Source: an uncultured beta proteobacterium | GTDB taxonomy: Bacteria > Pseudomonadota > Gammaproteobacteria > Burkholderiales > Burkholderiaceae | Assembly: GCA_903845455.1 (NCBI GenBank) | Contig: CAIMXN010000292.1 | Coordinates: 1-16,879, forward strand | Direction: 5' to 3' | Length of the DNA: 16,879 nt | Shown here: positions 1 to 7,562 of the stretch, piece by piece | How the letters are laid out: each line of letters starts with the position of its first letter | Numbering within the stretch: the first letter of the stretch is position 1 | The notes under the pieces: model-generated | Databases searched by the model: none | The model's input: the letters and a program-made list of their open reading frames with translations, nothing else | What the model was told of the DNA's origin: nothing | Made by a program: the position numbers and the translations under genes

Positions 1-89
1 ACCAAAAAAACGTCAAACTTCTTAAGCTATATGCTGACAAAATTCATCAACATGATCCAGAATCGGAATATTTTGTAGATGAAGTATAA
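1..89 (+). CDS. C-terminal tail of an unidentified gene (partial)
   Basis: The frame beginning at base 3 is open to the TAA at 87-89 and encodes a charged 28-residue tail that ends in DPESEYFVDEV. Its start lies outside the window. The hydrophilic, acidic end fits the C-terminus of a soluble protein, but there is too little to name a family. It lies 68 bp upstream of the FAH-family gene on the same strand, so it could be the preceding operon gene or the end of a separate unit. It may also be a chance open frame, because 28 codons is short. Confidence 0.4.
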   Translation, partial: QKNVKLLKLYADKIHQHDPESEYFVDEV

Positions 90-157
90 GTAAACTTGTG
101 TATAGTCATTTACGATATTTGCAGGGGTTGAAACTACTTTAATTCAAGGGGTTAAAA

Positions 158-1009
158 ATGAAGTTGGTACGTTATGGTAAACAAGGAAAAGAAAAGCCTG
201 GCTTAATCGATGGTAATGGCCAACTACGGGATTTATCTAAAAAGATTGCCGATATTAATCCTGAGCAATTAGACAAAACTTCACTGGCTAAGCTTGCGAA
301 GTTAAAGCCTACATCCCTACCTTTGGTAAAAGGTAAGCAACGTTTTGGGGTGCCAGTAAATGGTGTTGGTAAATTTATTGCGATTGGATTGAATTACACC
401 GATCATGCGATTGAGGCCAATATGTCAATACCAGCAGAGCCGATCATTTTCTTTAAAGCGAACTCTAGCTTATGCGGTGCTAACGATAATGTGATTTCTC
501 CTAAAGGCGCCCAAAAGCTCGATTGGGAGATAGAGCTTGGGGTGGTCATTGGTAAAAAAGCTCGCTACGTTAGTAAAAAAGCAGCTCTGCAATATGTTGC
601 TGGATATTGTGTTGTAAACGATGTTTCAGAGCGGGAGTATCAGCTTGAACGGGGCGGCACTTGGGACAAAGGAAAAGGTTGCGATACTTTTGGGCCCGTG
701 GGCCCATGGCTGGTAACGGTTGATGAAGTGAAGAATTCGCAGAGTCTAGGAATGTGGCTTGATGTCAATGGCTCACCAAGACAACGTGGCAACACCAAAA
801 CGATGATTTTTGATGTAGCAACTATCGTTAGCTATGTCAGTGAATTTATGACTTTAATGCCTGGAGATATTATTGCCACAGGCACCCCTCCTGGGGTTGG
901 GATGGGGATGAAACCAAAACCACAATATTTAAAAGTTGGCGATACGGTTTCTTGCGGTATCGAAGGTTTGGGTACTCAACTACAAAAGGTGGTGGCCTTT
1001 AAAAAGTAA
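158..1009 (+). CDS. Fumarylacetoacetate hydrolase (FAH) superfamily protein
   Basis: This 283-residue protein has the FAH catalytic fold. Residues 122-132 (DWEIELGVVIG) supply the Glu124 and Glu126 metal ligands, Asp155 in VVNDVS is the third, and the GTPPGVGMG loop at 242-250 closes the active site. Family members hydrolyse or isomerise beta-diketo and 2-hydroxy-dienoate acids, using Mg or Mn, in the cytoplasm. Relatives of this length are annotated as 2-hydroxyhepta-2,4-diene-1,7-dioate isomerase, ureidoglycolate lyase or acylpyruvase, and the sequence alone cannot separate these. The start is supported by AAGGGG at 146-151, six bases before the ATG. It precedes a liv-type transporter operon, which suggests that it acts on the imported compound or a breakdown product. 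No strong promoter is evident upstream; TATAGT at 101-106 is only a possible -10. Confidence 0.9.
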   Translation: MKLVRYGKQGKEKPGLIDGNGQLRDLSKKIADINPEQLDKTSLAKLAKLKPTSLPLVKGKQRFGVPVNGVGKFIAIGLNYTDHAIEANMSIPAEPIIFFKANSSLCGANDNVISPKGAQKLDWEIELGVVIGKKARYVSKKAALQYVAGYCVVNDVSEREYQLERGGTWDKGKGCDTFGPVGPWLVTVDEVKNSQSLGMWLDVNGSPRQRGNTKTMIFDVATIVSYVSEFMTLMPGDIIATGTPPGVGMGMKPKPQYLKVGDTVSCGIEGLGTQLQKVVAFKK

Positions 1010-1101
1010 TTCTGAGCATTAGGGAATACCCGATTAAGGGCTCATTTTTCGGGTTTCTACTGTATAAAGAATATGCGCAGTAAATCAAATAAAAAACAGG
1101 C

Positions 1102-1106
1102 AGGAG
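1102..1106 (+). promoter_or_regulatory. Ribosome binding site that decides the start of the binding-protein gene
   Basis: AGGAG at 1102-1106 lies eight bases before the TTG at 1115. The in-frame ATG at 1073 has no comparable site. A -10-like TATAAA at 1063-1068 would put the transcript start near 1075, just past that ATG, which also favours TTG. No convincing -35 was seen. Confidence 0.65.
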
Positions 1107-1114
1107 ATACTAAA

Positions 1115-2329
1115 TTGAATTATTTACTAAAAAAATTGGCTTTGGTTGGCACCTTGTTGTTAGGCGCCTCATTTCAGGTGAATGCCGCAGATCCTATATT
1201 GGTTGGGGTTGCAATTACGCAATCTCCCCCTGGTTCGGTAGTACAAGGCGCCCAAATTAAAGATGCCCTCGAGATCTACCGTGACATCGTCAATACTAAG
1301 GGTGGGGTGCTAGGTCGCCAAATTCAATTAGTTTTTGAAGATAGTCAAGGCTTGCCAGAAAAAGGGCGTTCAGCAGTTGAGAAGCTCATCACAAAAGATA
1401 AGGTGGTTGCGATTGCAGGCTCACACCAAAGTTCAGTTTGTTTAAGTGAAATTGAAGTTGCACACCGCTATCAAATTCCTTATGTAAATACCAACTGCTG
1501 GGCTGACTCAGTTCGTGAGAAAGGCTATCCAGAAGTATTTAATACCTCTCCATATAATTCAGTAGTTGCGAAATCAATGGCCGATACTTTGAAAGCTATG
1601 AAAGTGAAGCGCGTAGTCGCATTTGCTGAAAATACCGATTACGGTATCGGTTTGGCAAAAGGGCTGGGTACAGCACTGAAGGCTGTAGCGCCAAATGTCG
1701 ACTATAAATTTGAAACCTTGGACCGCAGTAGTAAAGACTTTACACCGGCCATCTTGACCTTGAAAGCCAACCCGCCTGATGTCGTTGTTTTGACAATGTT
1801 GCCGCCAGGTGCTTATATAGCGCTTAATCAGTTGTATGAACAGGGTGTTGCTCCTACGGCAAAAACCATTGTCTATGACGGCGCTGGCATGGCTGACTAC
1901 CCAGATTTTTGGCAGAACGTGAAAGAGGCTGGCAAGTATCTGATGACAATTGGTATGTATCACCCAGAAATGAATCAAACAGATTTATCACGTCAAATTG
2001 CAGTAGCTTACAAACGCAAAACTGGTAATGATCCAAACAGATTGATTTTCCAAGCAGTGGATTCATTAGTGGTTGTGGTGGATTCCATTAGGCAGGCAAA
2101 GAGCACTGATCCCGCAAAAATGCTGGCAGTAATGGGAACCGGTAAGTTTGAGGGTGCTCGTGGCACGATGACTTTTGATTCGAATCAGGGCGTCACTTAT
2201 CACCAGTGGGTCAATATTCCTTATGTCAACTATCAATTAACCGCTGTGAATCAGGCTGTAGGCAATACAACTCTCTTGCAGGGTCCTGGCATGCCATTGA
2301 ATATTGGTAAATTACAGTATCCAAAGTAA
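1115..2329 (+). CDS. Branched-chain-amino-acid-type ABC transporter substrate-binding protein
   Basis: This is a periplasmic receptor of the LivJ/LivK (Peripla_BP_6) type, 404 residues from the TTG start. From that start it opens with a compact signal peptide: basic LLKK, a hydrophobic core, then VNA with cleavage probably after residue 24. Starting at the ATG at 1073 would add 14 hydrophilic, Lys-rich residues in front. The mature protein begins DPILVGVAITQ, the usual first strand of this fold, and the two-lobed domain runs to about residue 375. It is followed by the permease and ATPase genes of the same transporter, with a hairpin terminator between. Members of this family bind amino acids, amides, urea or aromatic and dicarboxylic acids. 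The FAH and aldolase neighbours make an organic acid more likely than leucine. Confidence 0.9.
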   Translation: MNYLLKKLALVGTLLLGASFQVNAADPILVGVAITQSPPGSVVQGAQIKDALEIYRDIVNTKGGVLGRQIQLVFEDSQGLPEKGRSAVEKLITKDKVVAIAGSHQSSVCLSEIEVAHRYQIPYVNTNCWADSVREKGYPEVFNTSPYNSVVAKSMADTLKAMKVKRVVAFAENTDYGIGLAKGLGTALKAVAPNVDYKFETLDRSSKDFTPAILTLKANPPDVVVLTMLPPGAYIALNQLYEQGVAPTAKTIVYDGAGMADYPDFWQNVKEAGKYLMTIGMYHPEMNQTDLSRQIAVAYKRKTGNDPNRLIFQAVDSLVVVVDSIRQAKSTDPAKMLAVMGTGKFEGARGTMTFDSNQGVTYHQWVNIPYVNYQLTAVNQAVGNTTLLQGPGMPLNIGKLQYPK

Positions 2330-2360
2330 GCTCACATTATTAACATTGTTTTTATAGATA

Positions 2361-2396
2361 TCTTCTGCCTGCAGTACTGAGGCAGAAGAATTTTTT
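2361..2396 (+). terminator. Intrinsic terminator/attenuator between receptor and permease genes
   Basis: A perfect 10-bp stem is formed by TCTTCTGCCT (2361-2370) and AGGCAGAAGA (2380-2389). The 9-base loop contains a further CAG/CTG pairing. One A and six T follow (2391-2396), and the permease ATG begins at the next base. The structure fits rho-independent termination with partial read-through. The 3' arm also occupies the only position where the permease ribosome binding site could lie. Confidence 0.85.
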
Positions 2397-3290
2397 ATGT
2401 CATTATTTTTCGATTTAACAATTAATGGGCTCATGATGGGTCTGTTCTACGCGCTCATGGCCGTAGGCTTGTCAATGATTTTTGGCATTCTGCGTATTGT
2501 TAATTTTGCCCATGGTGAATTTTTCATGGTGGGTGCTTATGCATATGCTTTGACGGCTATGAAGTTAGGAATCAATCCTTGGATCGCTCTGCTCCTTGCA
2601 GCGGTAGGGGGCGCATTCCTGGGGGTAATTATTGAGAAATTATTAATGCGCCCACTGTATCAAGGCTATGCAAGTTGGTCGATCGTCAAAGATGAATATG
2701 CGGTCGTTGTGACATTTGCCTTATCGCTATTTTTAATTCACTTTGTCGATAAAGTGATTGGTCCATCGCCATTTATGGGACCAAGCTTGGTGAGTACCCA
2801 GCGGATTGCAATCGGACCCATTATGTTGAACGGCCAGAAAATTATTGCTGCTGGTATTTCCATCTTCTTGTTATGTGGCTTGGCCCTCTTTATTAAAAAA
2901 TCACTTTGGGGAAGACAAATTCAGGCGGTCGCACAAAATCGATTTGGCTCTTCTTTGGCTGGTATCGATCCAGTAAAGACAACCAGTATTATCTTTGCAA
3001 TCTCTGGGATGTTAGCTGCGCTTTCAGGTGCTTTAATGGCGCCGCTCATGAATCCCGCGCCAGATATTGGATCATTCCCTGCGATCAAATCATTCATTAT
3101 TGTGGTGCTGGGTGGTATAGGGTCTATTTGGGGCAGTATGTTTGCAGCCTTATTGCTTGGTATTTCTGAATCTTTCTTTGCTGTTTATATTTCTTATGAC
3201 TACCGCGATGCCTTTGGATTATTTTTATTAGTTGCGGTTTTAATCTTTAGACCTCAGGGATTGGCTGGACAAAAAGGGCGCAGTGCATGA
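2397..3290 (+). CDS. livH: Liv-type ABC transporter permease (LivH family)
   Basis: This inner-membrane permease has 297 residues, the usual length for LivH, and about eight hydrophobic segments. The N-terminal signature NFAHGEF lies at 36-42. The ATPase-coupling loop is at about 178-192, followed by the conserved helix ISGMLAALSGALMAP (202-216), and the protein closes with FRPQGL at 284-289. The start is at the end of a terminator T-tract and has only a weak GGCAGAAG upstream, inside the hairpin, so translation may need the hairpin to open. The stop overlaps the start of the next permease gene (ATGA at 3287-3290), which points to translational coupling. The symbol names the family and does not imply leucine transport. 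Confidence 0.93.
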   Translation: MSLFFDLTINGLMMGLFYALMAVGLSMIFGILRIVNFAHGEFFMVGAYAYALTAMKLGINPWIALLLAAVGGAFLGVIIEKLLMRPLYQGYASWSIVKDEYAVVVTFALSLFLIHFVDKVIGPSPFMGPSLVSTQRIAIGPIMLNGQKIIAAGISIFLLCGLALFIKKSLWGRQIQAVAQNRFGSSLAGIDPVKTTSIIFAISGMLAALSGALMAPLMNPAPDIGSFPAIKSFIIVVLGGIGSIWGSMFAALLLGISESFFAVYISYDYRDAFGLFLLVAVLIFRPQGLAGQKGRSA

Positions 3291-4246
3291 GTCACATTAG
3301 TAATTTATGGTCTCATAAGTTAGCGCGTGATCTTAAGTGCTTACTCATACTGTGTGCACTGATGTGTTTTGTGCCTTTACTGGACTTGACGCCCTACACC
3401 TTAGGGATCTTGATCATTGGTTTTTACTTTGCCTTGATTGCCTTGGCGTGGAATTTATTGGCTGGTTTTACTGGTCAATTTTCAATGGCACCTGCTGCCT
3501 TTGCCATGATTGGTGGCTATATTACTGCGCTACTTCATTTTCATCTTGGCCTTTCACTTTGGTGGGGCATCCCCGCTGCTGTAGTTGGTTCAGCAGTGCT
3601 CGGCTTTTTCCTGGGTGCTACGGTATTGCACTTGAAGGGCCCCTACCTTTCTTTAACTACCTTGGCATTTGCTGAGATTGCCCGCGTTTTTATTGGAAAT
3701 TCACATGAATTCACAAGGGGAGACCAGGGCCTGAACCTACCTACTTTAATGGATGATCGCTTAGCCTATTACTACTTTTTCTTAATGTTAGTAGCCATAG
3801 TTGGAGGATTAATATTCTTGCTCATGCGCAGCAAATATGGTGGTTATTTATTAGCCATTCGTGATGATGCTGAAGCGGCAGAAAGCAGGGGAATACCGGT
3901 AGTGCATTTTAAGTTACTTGCCTTCACTATTTCTAGTGCGATTTGTGGTTTTGCCGGATGTATGTATGGCACCTTTAGTCAATTGGTTAGCCCTGAGATG
4001 GGGCTGATTCAGCAAACTGGCTTGGTTATCTCCATGGTCGTTATTGGTGGGATTGGCTCTTTGACTGGCCCGGTTTTTGGGGCTTTGCTTATTTACTTAA
4101 GTTCAGAATGGCTTAGAGAAATTGGCAATATTCAGATGATTGTGTTTGCCCTATTGGTGATTATTTTTGCGCGCTTTTTTAGAACTGGCTTATGGGGAAT
4201 TTTCCTGAGTTGGTATGCCCGATTAAAAATAAGTAAAAAGAATTAA
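3287..4246 (+). CDS. livM: Liv-type ABC transporter permease (LivM family)
   Basis: This is the second inner-membrane permease, 319 residues with around ten hydrophobic segments. The family signature lies at 54-72 (AWNLLAG, GQFSM, then APAAF). Most LivM proteins have GHAAF there, so the usual Gly-His pair is Ala-Pro in this copy. The coupling loop RDDAEAAESRGIP is at 192-204, and VVIGGIGSLTGPVFGA follows at 251-266. The gene overlaps the LivH-type gene by four bases and is followed after one base by the first ATPase gene, so all four membrane and ATPase genes form one tightly packed unit. The substituted signature sits in a transmembrane region and might relate to substrate range, but this is speculation. 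Confidence 0.93.
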   Translation: MSHISNLWSHKLARDLKCLLILCALMCFVPLLDLTPYTLGILIIGFYFALIALAWNLLAGFTGQFSMAPAAFAMIGGYITALLHFHLGLSLWWGIPAAVVGSAVLGFFLGATVLHLKGPYLSLTTLAFAEIARVFIGNSHEFTRGDQGLNLPTLMDDRLAYYYFFLMLVAIVGGLIFLLMRSKYGGYLLAIRDDAEAAESRGIPVVHFKLLAFTISSAICGFAGCMYGTFSQLVSPEMGLIQQTGLVISMVVIGGIGSLTGPVFGALLIYLSSEWLREIGNIQMIVFALLVIIFARFFRTGLWGIFLSWYARLKISKKN

Positions 4247-4247
4247 G

Positions 4248-4976
4248 ATGAAAACAGCGCCTTTATTGCGTATTGATGCAATCTCAAAGCGGTTTGGCGG
4301 CAATCAAGCTGTTGACCACGTTTCCTTTGATGTCCAAAAAGGAATTATTTTGGGTTTAATTGGACCGAATGGCTCAGGTAAGACGACGGTATTAAATATG
4401 CTATCAGGTGAGTTGTTTCCTGATGAGGGGGTTACCTATCTCGAGGGCCGTCCCATTACCCGCTTGTCACCGTCGCAATTAGCTCATTTGGGCGTGATTC
4501 GAATGTTTCAGATGACCCGAGTATTTAGTCGCTTATCTGCATTTGATAATTTATTGATTGCAGGACGGGCCATGGGCTTAACTGCGGCAGTGGCGTTAGC
4601 GCGCGCACAAAGCCTCATTGAGGAATTAACGCTTGAACATGTGCAATATTTAGATGCCGGTCATCTTTCTGGCGGCCAGAAAAAATTACTAGAGTTTGGC
4701 ATGTGCTTTATGTGTCCTCCAAAAATTGCTTTATTAGACGAACCTTTTGCTGCCGTACATCCAGTCATGCGAAAAACGATGTCAAGGTTCATTCAATCAC
4801 GTAATCAAAGTGGGCAAACATTCTTGTTGGTTAGTCACGATATGCCGATCGTCAAAAGTTTATGTCATGAATCCATTTGCATGAATACTGGAAAAGTTAT
4901 TTCTCAAGGTCCTACCCGCGCCGTACTTGAGGATCCAAATGTGATTGAAGCCTATTTAGGCGGTGACCATGAGTGA
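4248..4976 (+). CDS. livG: Liv-type ABC transporter ATPase (LivG family)
   Basis: This cytoplasmic ATPase of 242 residues has the complete motif set: Walker A GPNGSGKT at 39-46, Q-loop Gln88, signature LSGGQ at 140-144, Walker B IALLDE at 160-165 and switch His197 in SHD. The segment after Walker B reads PFAAVHP, where LivG proteins more often have PAAGLNP or similar, a modest change in the D-loop. It would pair with the LivF-type ATPase as a heterodimer under the two permeases. It begins one base after the LivM stop, with only a weak AAG-rich ribosome binding site, so it is probably translated by coupling. At 242 residues it is slightly shorter than typical LivG proteins of about 250-260. 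Confidence 0.93.
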   Translation: MKTAPLLRIDAISKRFGGNQAVDHVSFDVQKGIILGLIGPNGSGKTTVLNMLSGELFPDEGVTYLEGRPITRLSPSQLAHLGVIRMFQMTRVFSRLSAFDNLLIAGRAMGLTAAVALARAQSLIEELTLEHVQYLDAGHLSGGQKKLLEFGMCFMCPPKIALLDEPFAAVHPVMRKTMSRFIQSRNQSGQTFLLVSHDMPIVKSLCHESICMNTGKVISQGPTRAVLEDPNVIEAYLGGDHE

Positions 4977-5703
4977 GTATTTATTAGAATTGAATGCTGT
5001 AACGGCAGGCTATGCTAAAGATATTGATGTATTGCGAGATGTTTCTTTACATGTGAAGGCTGGAGAAATTAGTGGATTAATTGGCCTGAATGGTGCTGGT
5101 AAATCAACTTTAGTAAAAACGATTTGTGGTTTTCTACATCCTAAGGCAGGTAATATTTATTATGAAGATAAAAATATTAATAATCTTGAACCGCATCACT
5201 TAATTGACCTCGGAATTTGTTGTATCCCACAAGAGTCAAGCTTATTTCCTTTTTTGACTGTAAAAGAAAATCTCTTACTACCAATCCAGTCACGGATGTC
5301 TGTATTTTCAGAGGTTTGGAAATCACGCTATGAAGAAGTCATTGAATTATTTCCTGCACTCAAAGACAAGTTAGGGCAGGCTGCTGGTGAGCTATCTGGG
5401 GGCCAGCAAAAACAACTGGAGTTTGCTAAAGCTTGGATTTTGCAGCCTAAATTATGTTTAGTCGATGAGCCTAGTATCGGCTTATCCCCCAAAGTCGCTG
5501 AGGAAGTTTTTGTTTGGCTCAATCGCTTTACTGAAAGAGGTATTGGAGTCTTATTAATTGATCACAATGTGCGGCGTGTAGTACGGATGTCTCAAACTAT
5601 CTTTGTATTAAGTTTGGGAGCCATTACCGCTTCGGGTGATCAAGCTAAATTTGCTGGCGACTTGCATGCACAGGTTAAAGAGTGGCTAGGTCTTAACTTT
5701 TAG
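4969..5703 (+). CDS. livF: Liv-type ABC transporter ATPase (LivF family)
   Basis: This 244-residue ATPase carries Walker A GLNGAGKST at 39-47, Q-loop Gln88, signature LSGGQ at 142-146, Walker B LCLVDE at 162-167 and switch His199 in DHN. The DHNV form of the switch region is typical of LivF. I chose the ATG at 4969, which has AGG at 4958-4960 eight bases upstream. A GTG at 4963 is in frame but is only two bases from that AGG. From the ATG, the gene overlaps the end of the LivG-type gene by eight bases (ATGAGTGA), which indicates coupled translation. It completes a five-gene transporter: receptor, two permeases, two ATPases. Confidence 0.93.
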   Translation: MSEYLLELNAVTAGYAKDIDVLRDVSLHVKAGEISGLIGLNGAGKSTLVKTICGFLHPKAGNIYYEDKNINNLEPHHLIDLGICCIPQESSLFPFLTVKENLLLPIQSRMSVFSEVWKSRYEEVIELFPALKDKLGQAAGELSGGQQKQLEFAKAWILQPKLCLVDEPSIGLSPKVAEEVFVWLNRFTERGIGVLLIDHNVRRVVRMSQTIFVLSLGAITASGDQAKFAGDLHAQVKEWLGLNF

Positions 5704-5763
5704 TCGGCTTTTATCAGTACATGTTTGGCCCGTAAAAAGTAGATAAAGTCATAAAGGAGCACT

Positions 5764-6561
5764 ATGTCAGAAGCCAATATTACTTTCAATAGTTTTGAGT
5801 TACCGATAGGTCGCACCATCAATGCTGGCAATATTAGCGCTCAAGAACAGGGGATGCGAATTGATCTAGCAGCGGCATATCGCCTATGTGCACTATTTGG
5901 CTGGGATGACTTAATCTACAGTCATATCTCTGTACGTATTCCGGGACCAGAACACCATTTTCTGATCAATCCGCTTGGCCTGGGTTTTGATGAGATCACC
6001 GCGTCGAACCTGGTAAAGATTGATCTGGAGGGTAATGTGATTGGTGAAAGCATCTATCAACCTAATGCTCCAGGTTTTGTCATTCATGGGGGCATCCATA
6101 TGGCACGGGAAGATGCTGGTGCCATCCTACATCTTCATACAGAGGCAGGCATAGCGCTTTCCATGTGTCAAGATGGGCTACTCCCACTAAGTCAGCATGC
6201 AATGCGTTTTTATGGGCGTATTGGTTACCATGATTATGAAGGTATCGCCCTATCAATGGAAGAGCGCAGCAGAATTATTGCTAATTTGGGACAGAATGCA
6301 GCGCTGATCTTTCGCAATCATGGCACGTTGACCATCGGTAAGACTATTGGCCATGCTTTTGTCGAGATGTTTTATCTAGAAAAAGCGGCACGCAGCCAGC
6401 TGCTGGCTCAGGCGAGCGGGCAGCAATTGTCAATCCCCCGAGCTGAAATTTCTGCTCTGACAAATTCACAATGGGTTAACGATATTCAGAGCCCCTTATC
6501 ACGTGAGTGGCCTTCATTACTGCGCAGATTAGATCGGTTAGACCCTTCATATCGCTACTAG
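5764..6561 (+). CDS. Class II aldolase/adducin family protein
   Basis: This 265-residue protein has the zinc-binding class II aldolase fold. His123 and His125 (ILHLHTEAG) and His186 (RNHGTL) match the three zinc ligands of fuculose-phosphate aldolase. The catalytic Glu of that enzyme (in its PSSE motif) aligns with Gly104 in NAPGFVIHG, so a standard sugar-phosphate aldolase reaction is doubtful. Relatives with this pattern are annotated only as adducin-like or as possible decarboxylases of hydroxy-acids. The start has a strong AAGGAG at 5754-5759, four bases upstream. It lies 60 bp after the transporter operon on the same strand with no terminator between, so it is probably the last gene of that unit and acts on the imported substrate. 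The alignment was made by eye. Confidence 0.88.
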   Translation: MSEANITFNSFELPIGRTINAGNISAQEQGMRIDLAAAYRLCALFGWDDLIYSHISVRIPGPEHHFLINPLGLGFDEITASNLVKIDLEGNVIGESIYQPNAPGFVIHGGIHMAREDAGAILHLHTEAGIALSMCQDGLLPLSQHAMRFYGRIGYHDYEGIALSMEERSRIIANLGQNAALIFRNHGTLTIGKTIGHAFVEMFYLEKAARSQLLAQASGQQLSIPRAEISALTNSQWVNDIQSPLSREWPSLLRRLDRLDPSYRY

Positions 6562-6566
6562 AAAAA

Positions 6567-6593
6567 GATTAGCTTGTCACTATATGATTAGCT
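6567..6593 (+). repeat. 8-bp direct repeat GATTAGCT, 19-bp period
   Basis: GATTAGCT occurs at 6567-6574 and again at 6586-6593. The 19-bp period is close to two helical turns. The two copies surround and overlap a possible promoter just after the aldolase stop codon, so this may be a tandem regulator site or an old duplication. Confidence 0.5.
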
Positions 6594-6601
6594 AGTATAA
6601 A
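6574..6601 (+). promoter_or_regulatory. Possible sigma-70 promoter upstream of the truncated barrel gene
   Basis: TTGTCA (6574-6579) and TATAAA (6596-6601) are separated by 16 bp. Each hexamer matches consensus at five of six positions. It would transcribe the barrel remnant and perhaps the small membrane protein. In AT-rich DNA such matches occur by chance. Confidence 0.4.
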
Positions 6602-6620
6602 TACCAAGACTACACAAACC

Positions 6621-7052
6621 ATGCTAACCATGGCGGGAACTTATACGGCTTATAAATCTGATGTCCTTTATATCGATGCCTTAGCGGGAGCTAGGTATAT
6701 CAGCTCTACTTCCTCCATCAACGCTACAGCAAGAGTGACCAACAGTCCTTTCACCTTTTCTGCTTCAGGTAACCAAAGTTTCGTCAATCAAACTACAGAC
6801 CCTTTGATTGGCTTTAAGGGGCGAGCACGCATTGCAGACACCTCGTGGTTTATTCCCTTTTATGCTGATATAGGCAAAGGACCAGGGGCAAACAATACTA
6901 TATGGCAAACTCTTTTAGGTGTTGGAAATGCCTACGCCTGGGGTGACATTACATTGGCTTATCGTGCCATGTATTTTGATCTAGATTCTCGTGTTGCTAG
7001 GACCAAATTCCTAAATGCAGGGCCTCAACTTGCAGCAACTTTAAATTTTTAA
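6621..7052 (+). pseudogene. 5'-truncated outer-membrane beta-barrel protein gene
   Basis: The 143-residue frame consists of alternating amphipathic strands (such as VLYIDALAGARYI and WGDITLAYRAMYFDL) and ends in Phe, as outer-membrane barrel proteins do. It has no signal peptide, and the frame is closed by a TGA at 6585-6587, so the leader and the first strands are absent. There is no ribosome binding site before the ATG at 6621. Related barrel proteins with the GRARI, PFYADIG and WGDITLAYR type of strands are longer, roughly 200-300 residues. I read it as the 3' remnant of a full-length gene, now probably not exported. If expressed, it would be a cytoplasmic fragment. A small chance remains that it is a real, unusually short protein with an undetected leader. 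Confidence 0.6.
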
Positions 7053-7116
7053 GTCCCATTACTATGGTGAATTAAATATATCGCACTAAGTAAAAATATT
7101 CCAAGAGACAAAAAAC

Positions 7117-7500
7117 ATGAGTAATGCATACGCTAAAAAACTATTCACTTCAGCTGCAATTTTTAATTTTTTAGTCGCATTTGGTTTCTTGGCTCAAATT
7201 CCACCTCTTGGGGTAATACTAGCCATCGATTCCTATCCACCTACAGCAAATGCTTTTTTGCAAATTACGTTTCTGATAGTTGTGCTGTGTGGCTGGGCTT
7301 ATTTGAAAGTGGCAAATGATCCAATCAAATATCAGCCCTACATTACTCTCGGTATATTGATCAAAGCAATATTTGTTGTCGTCATTTTTGCGTATTTTTT
7401 GATGGGGAAGATTACATGGATTCTCCCATTTTTGGTATCAACTGATGCAGTGTGGATTGTGCTATTTTATCGCTTTGAAAAAAGTCATAAGTCAGTGTAA
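7117..7500 (+). CDS. Small four-helix membrane protein of unknown function
   Basis: I do not recognise this 127-residue protein. It has four strongly hydrophobic segments at about residues 10-30, 46-64, 75-96 and 100-118, short polar loops and a basic C-terminal tail (EKSHKSV). This is a plain inner-membrane four-helix layout with no visible cofactor motif or cysteine cluster. A conserved-looking Asp-Pro (DPIKYQP, 68-74) lies in the loop between helices 2 and 3. A weak AAGAGA precedes the ATG by about nine bases. It lies 64 bp after the truncated barrel gene and converges on the minus-strand barrel gene at 7563. DoxX-like or similar small families are possible, but there is no firm evidence. 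Confidence 0.7.
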   Translation: MSNAYAKKLFTSAAIFNFLVAFGFLAQIPPLGVILAIDSYPPTANAFLQITFLIVVLCGWAYLKVANDPIKYQPYITLGILIKAIFVVVIFAYFLMGKITWILPFLVSTDAVWIVLFYRFEKSHKSV

Positions 7501-7562
7501 TTATTTCCCGCAGTTGGAATTTAGACTGCAGTTGCTAAGTATTTTGGGTTCAATAAGAAATA

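Noticed and set aside
1028..1054. ACCCGA/TCGGGT hairpin after the first FAH gene
   Set aside because: The stem is only 6 bp, the loop is 15 bases, and no T-tract follows, so a terminator cannot be supported.
1073..1114. ATG-started N-terminal extension of the receptor
   Set aside because: There is no ribosome binding site, and the added residues would precede a complete signal peptide. The TTG at 1115 fits better.
1574..1978. Long open frame on the minus strand inside the receptor gene
   Set aside because: It lies wholly within a well-supported coding region in the opposite direction and encodes a Cys/His-rich protein with no recognisable motif, as antisense frames often do.
2397..5703. Calling the ABC system a leucine/isoleucine/valine transporter
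   Set aside because: The family names fit, but liv-type systems carry many substrates and the neighbouring enzymes point to an organic acid.
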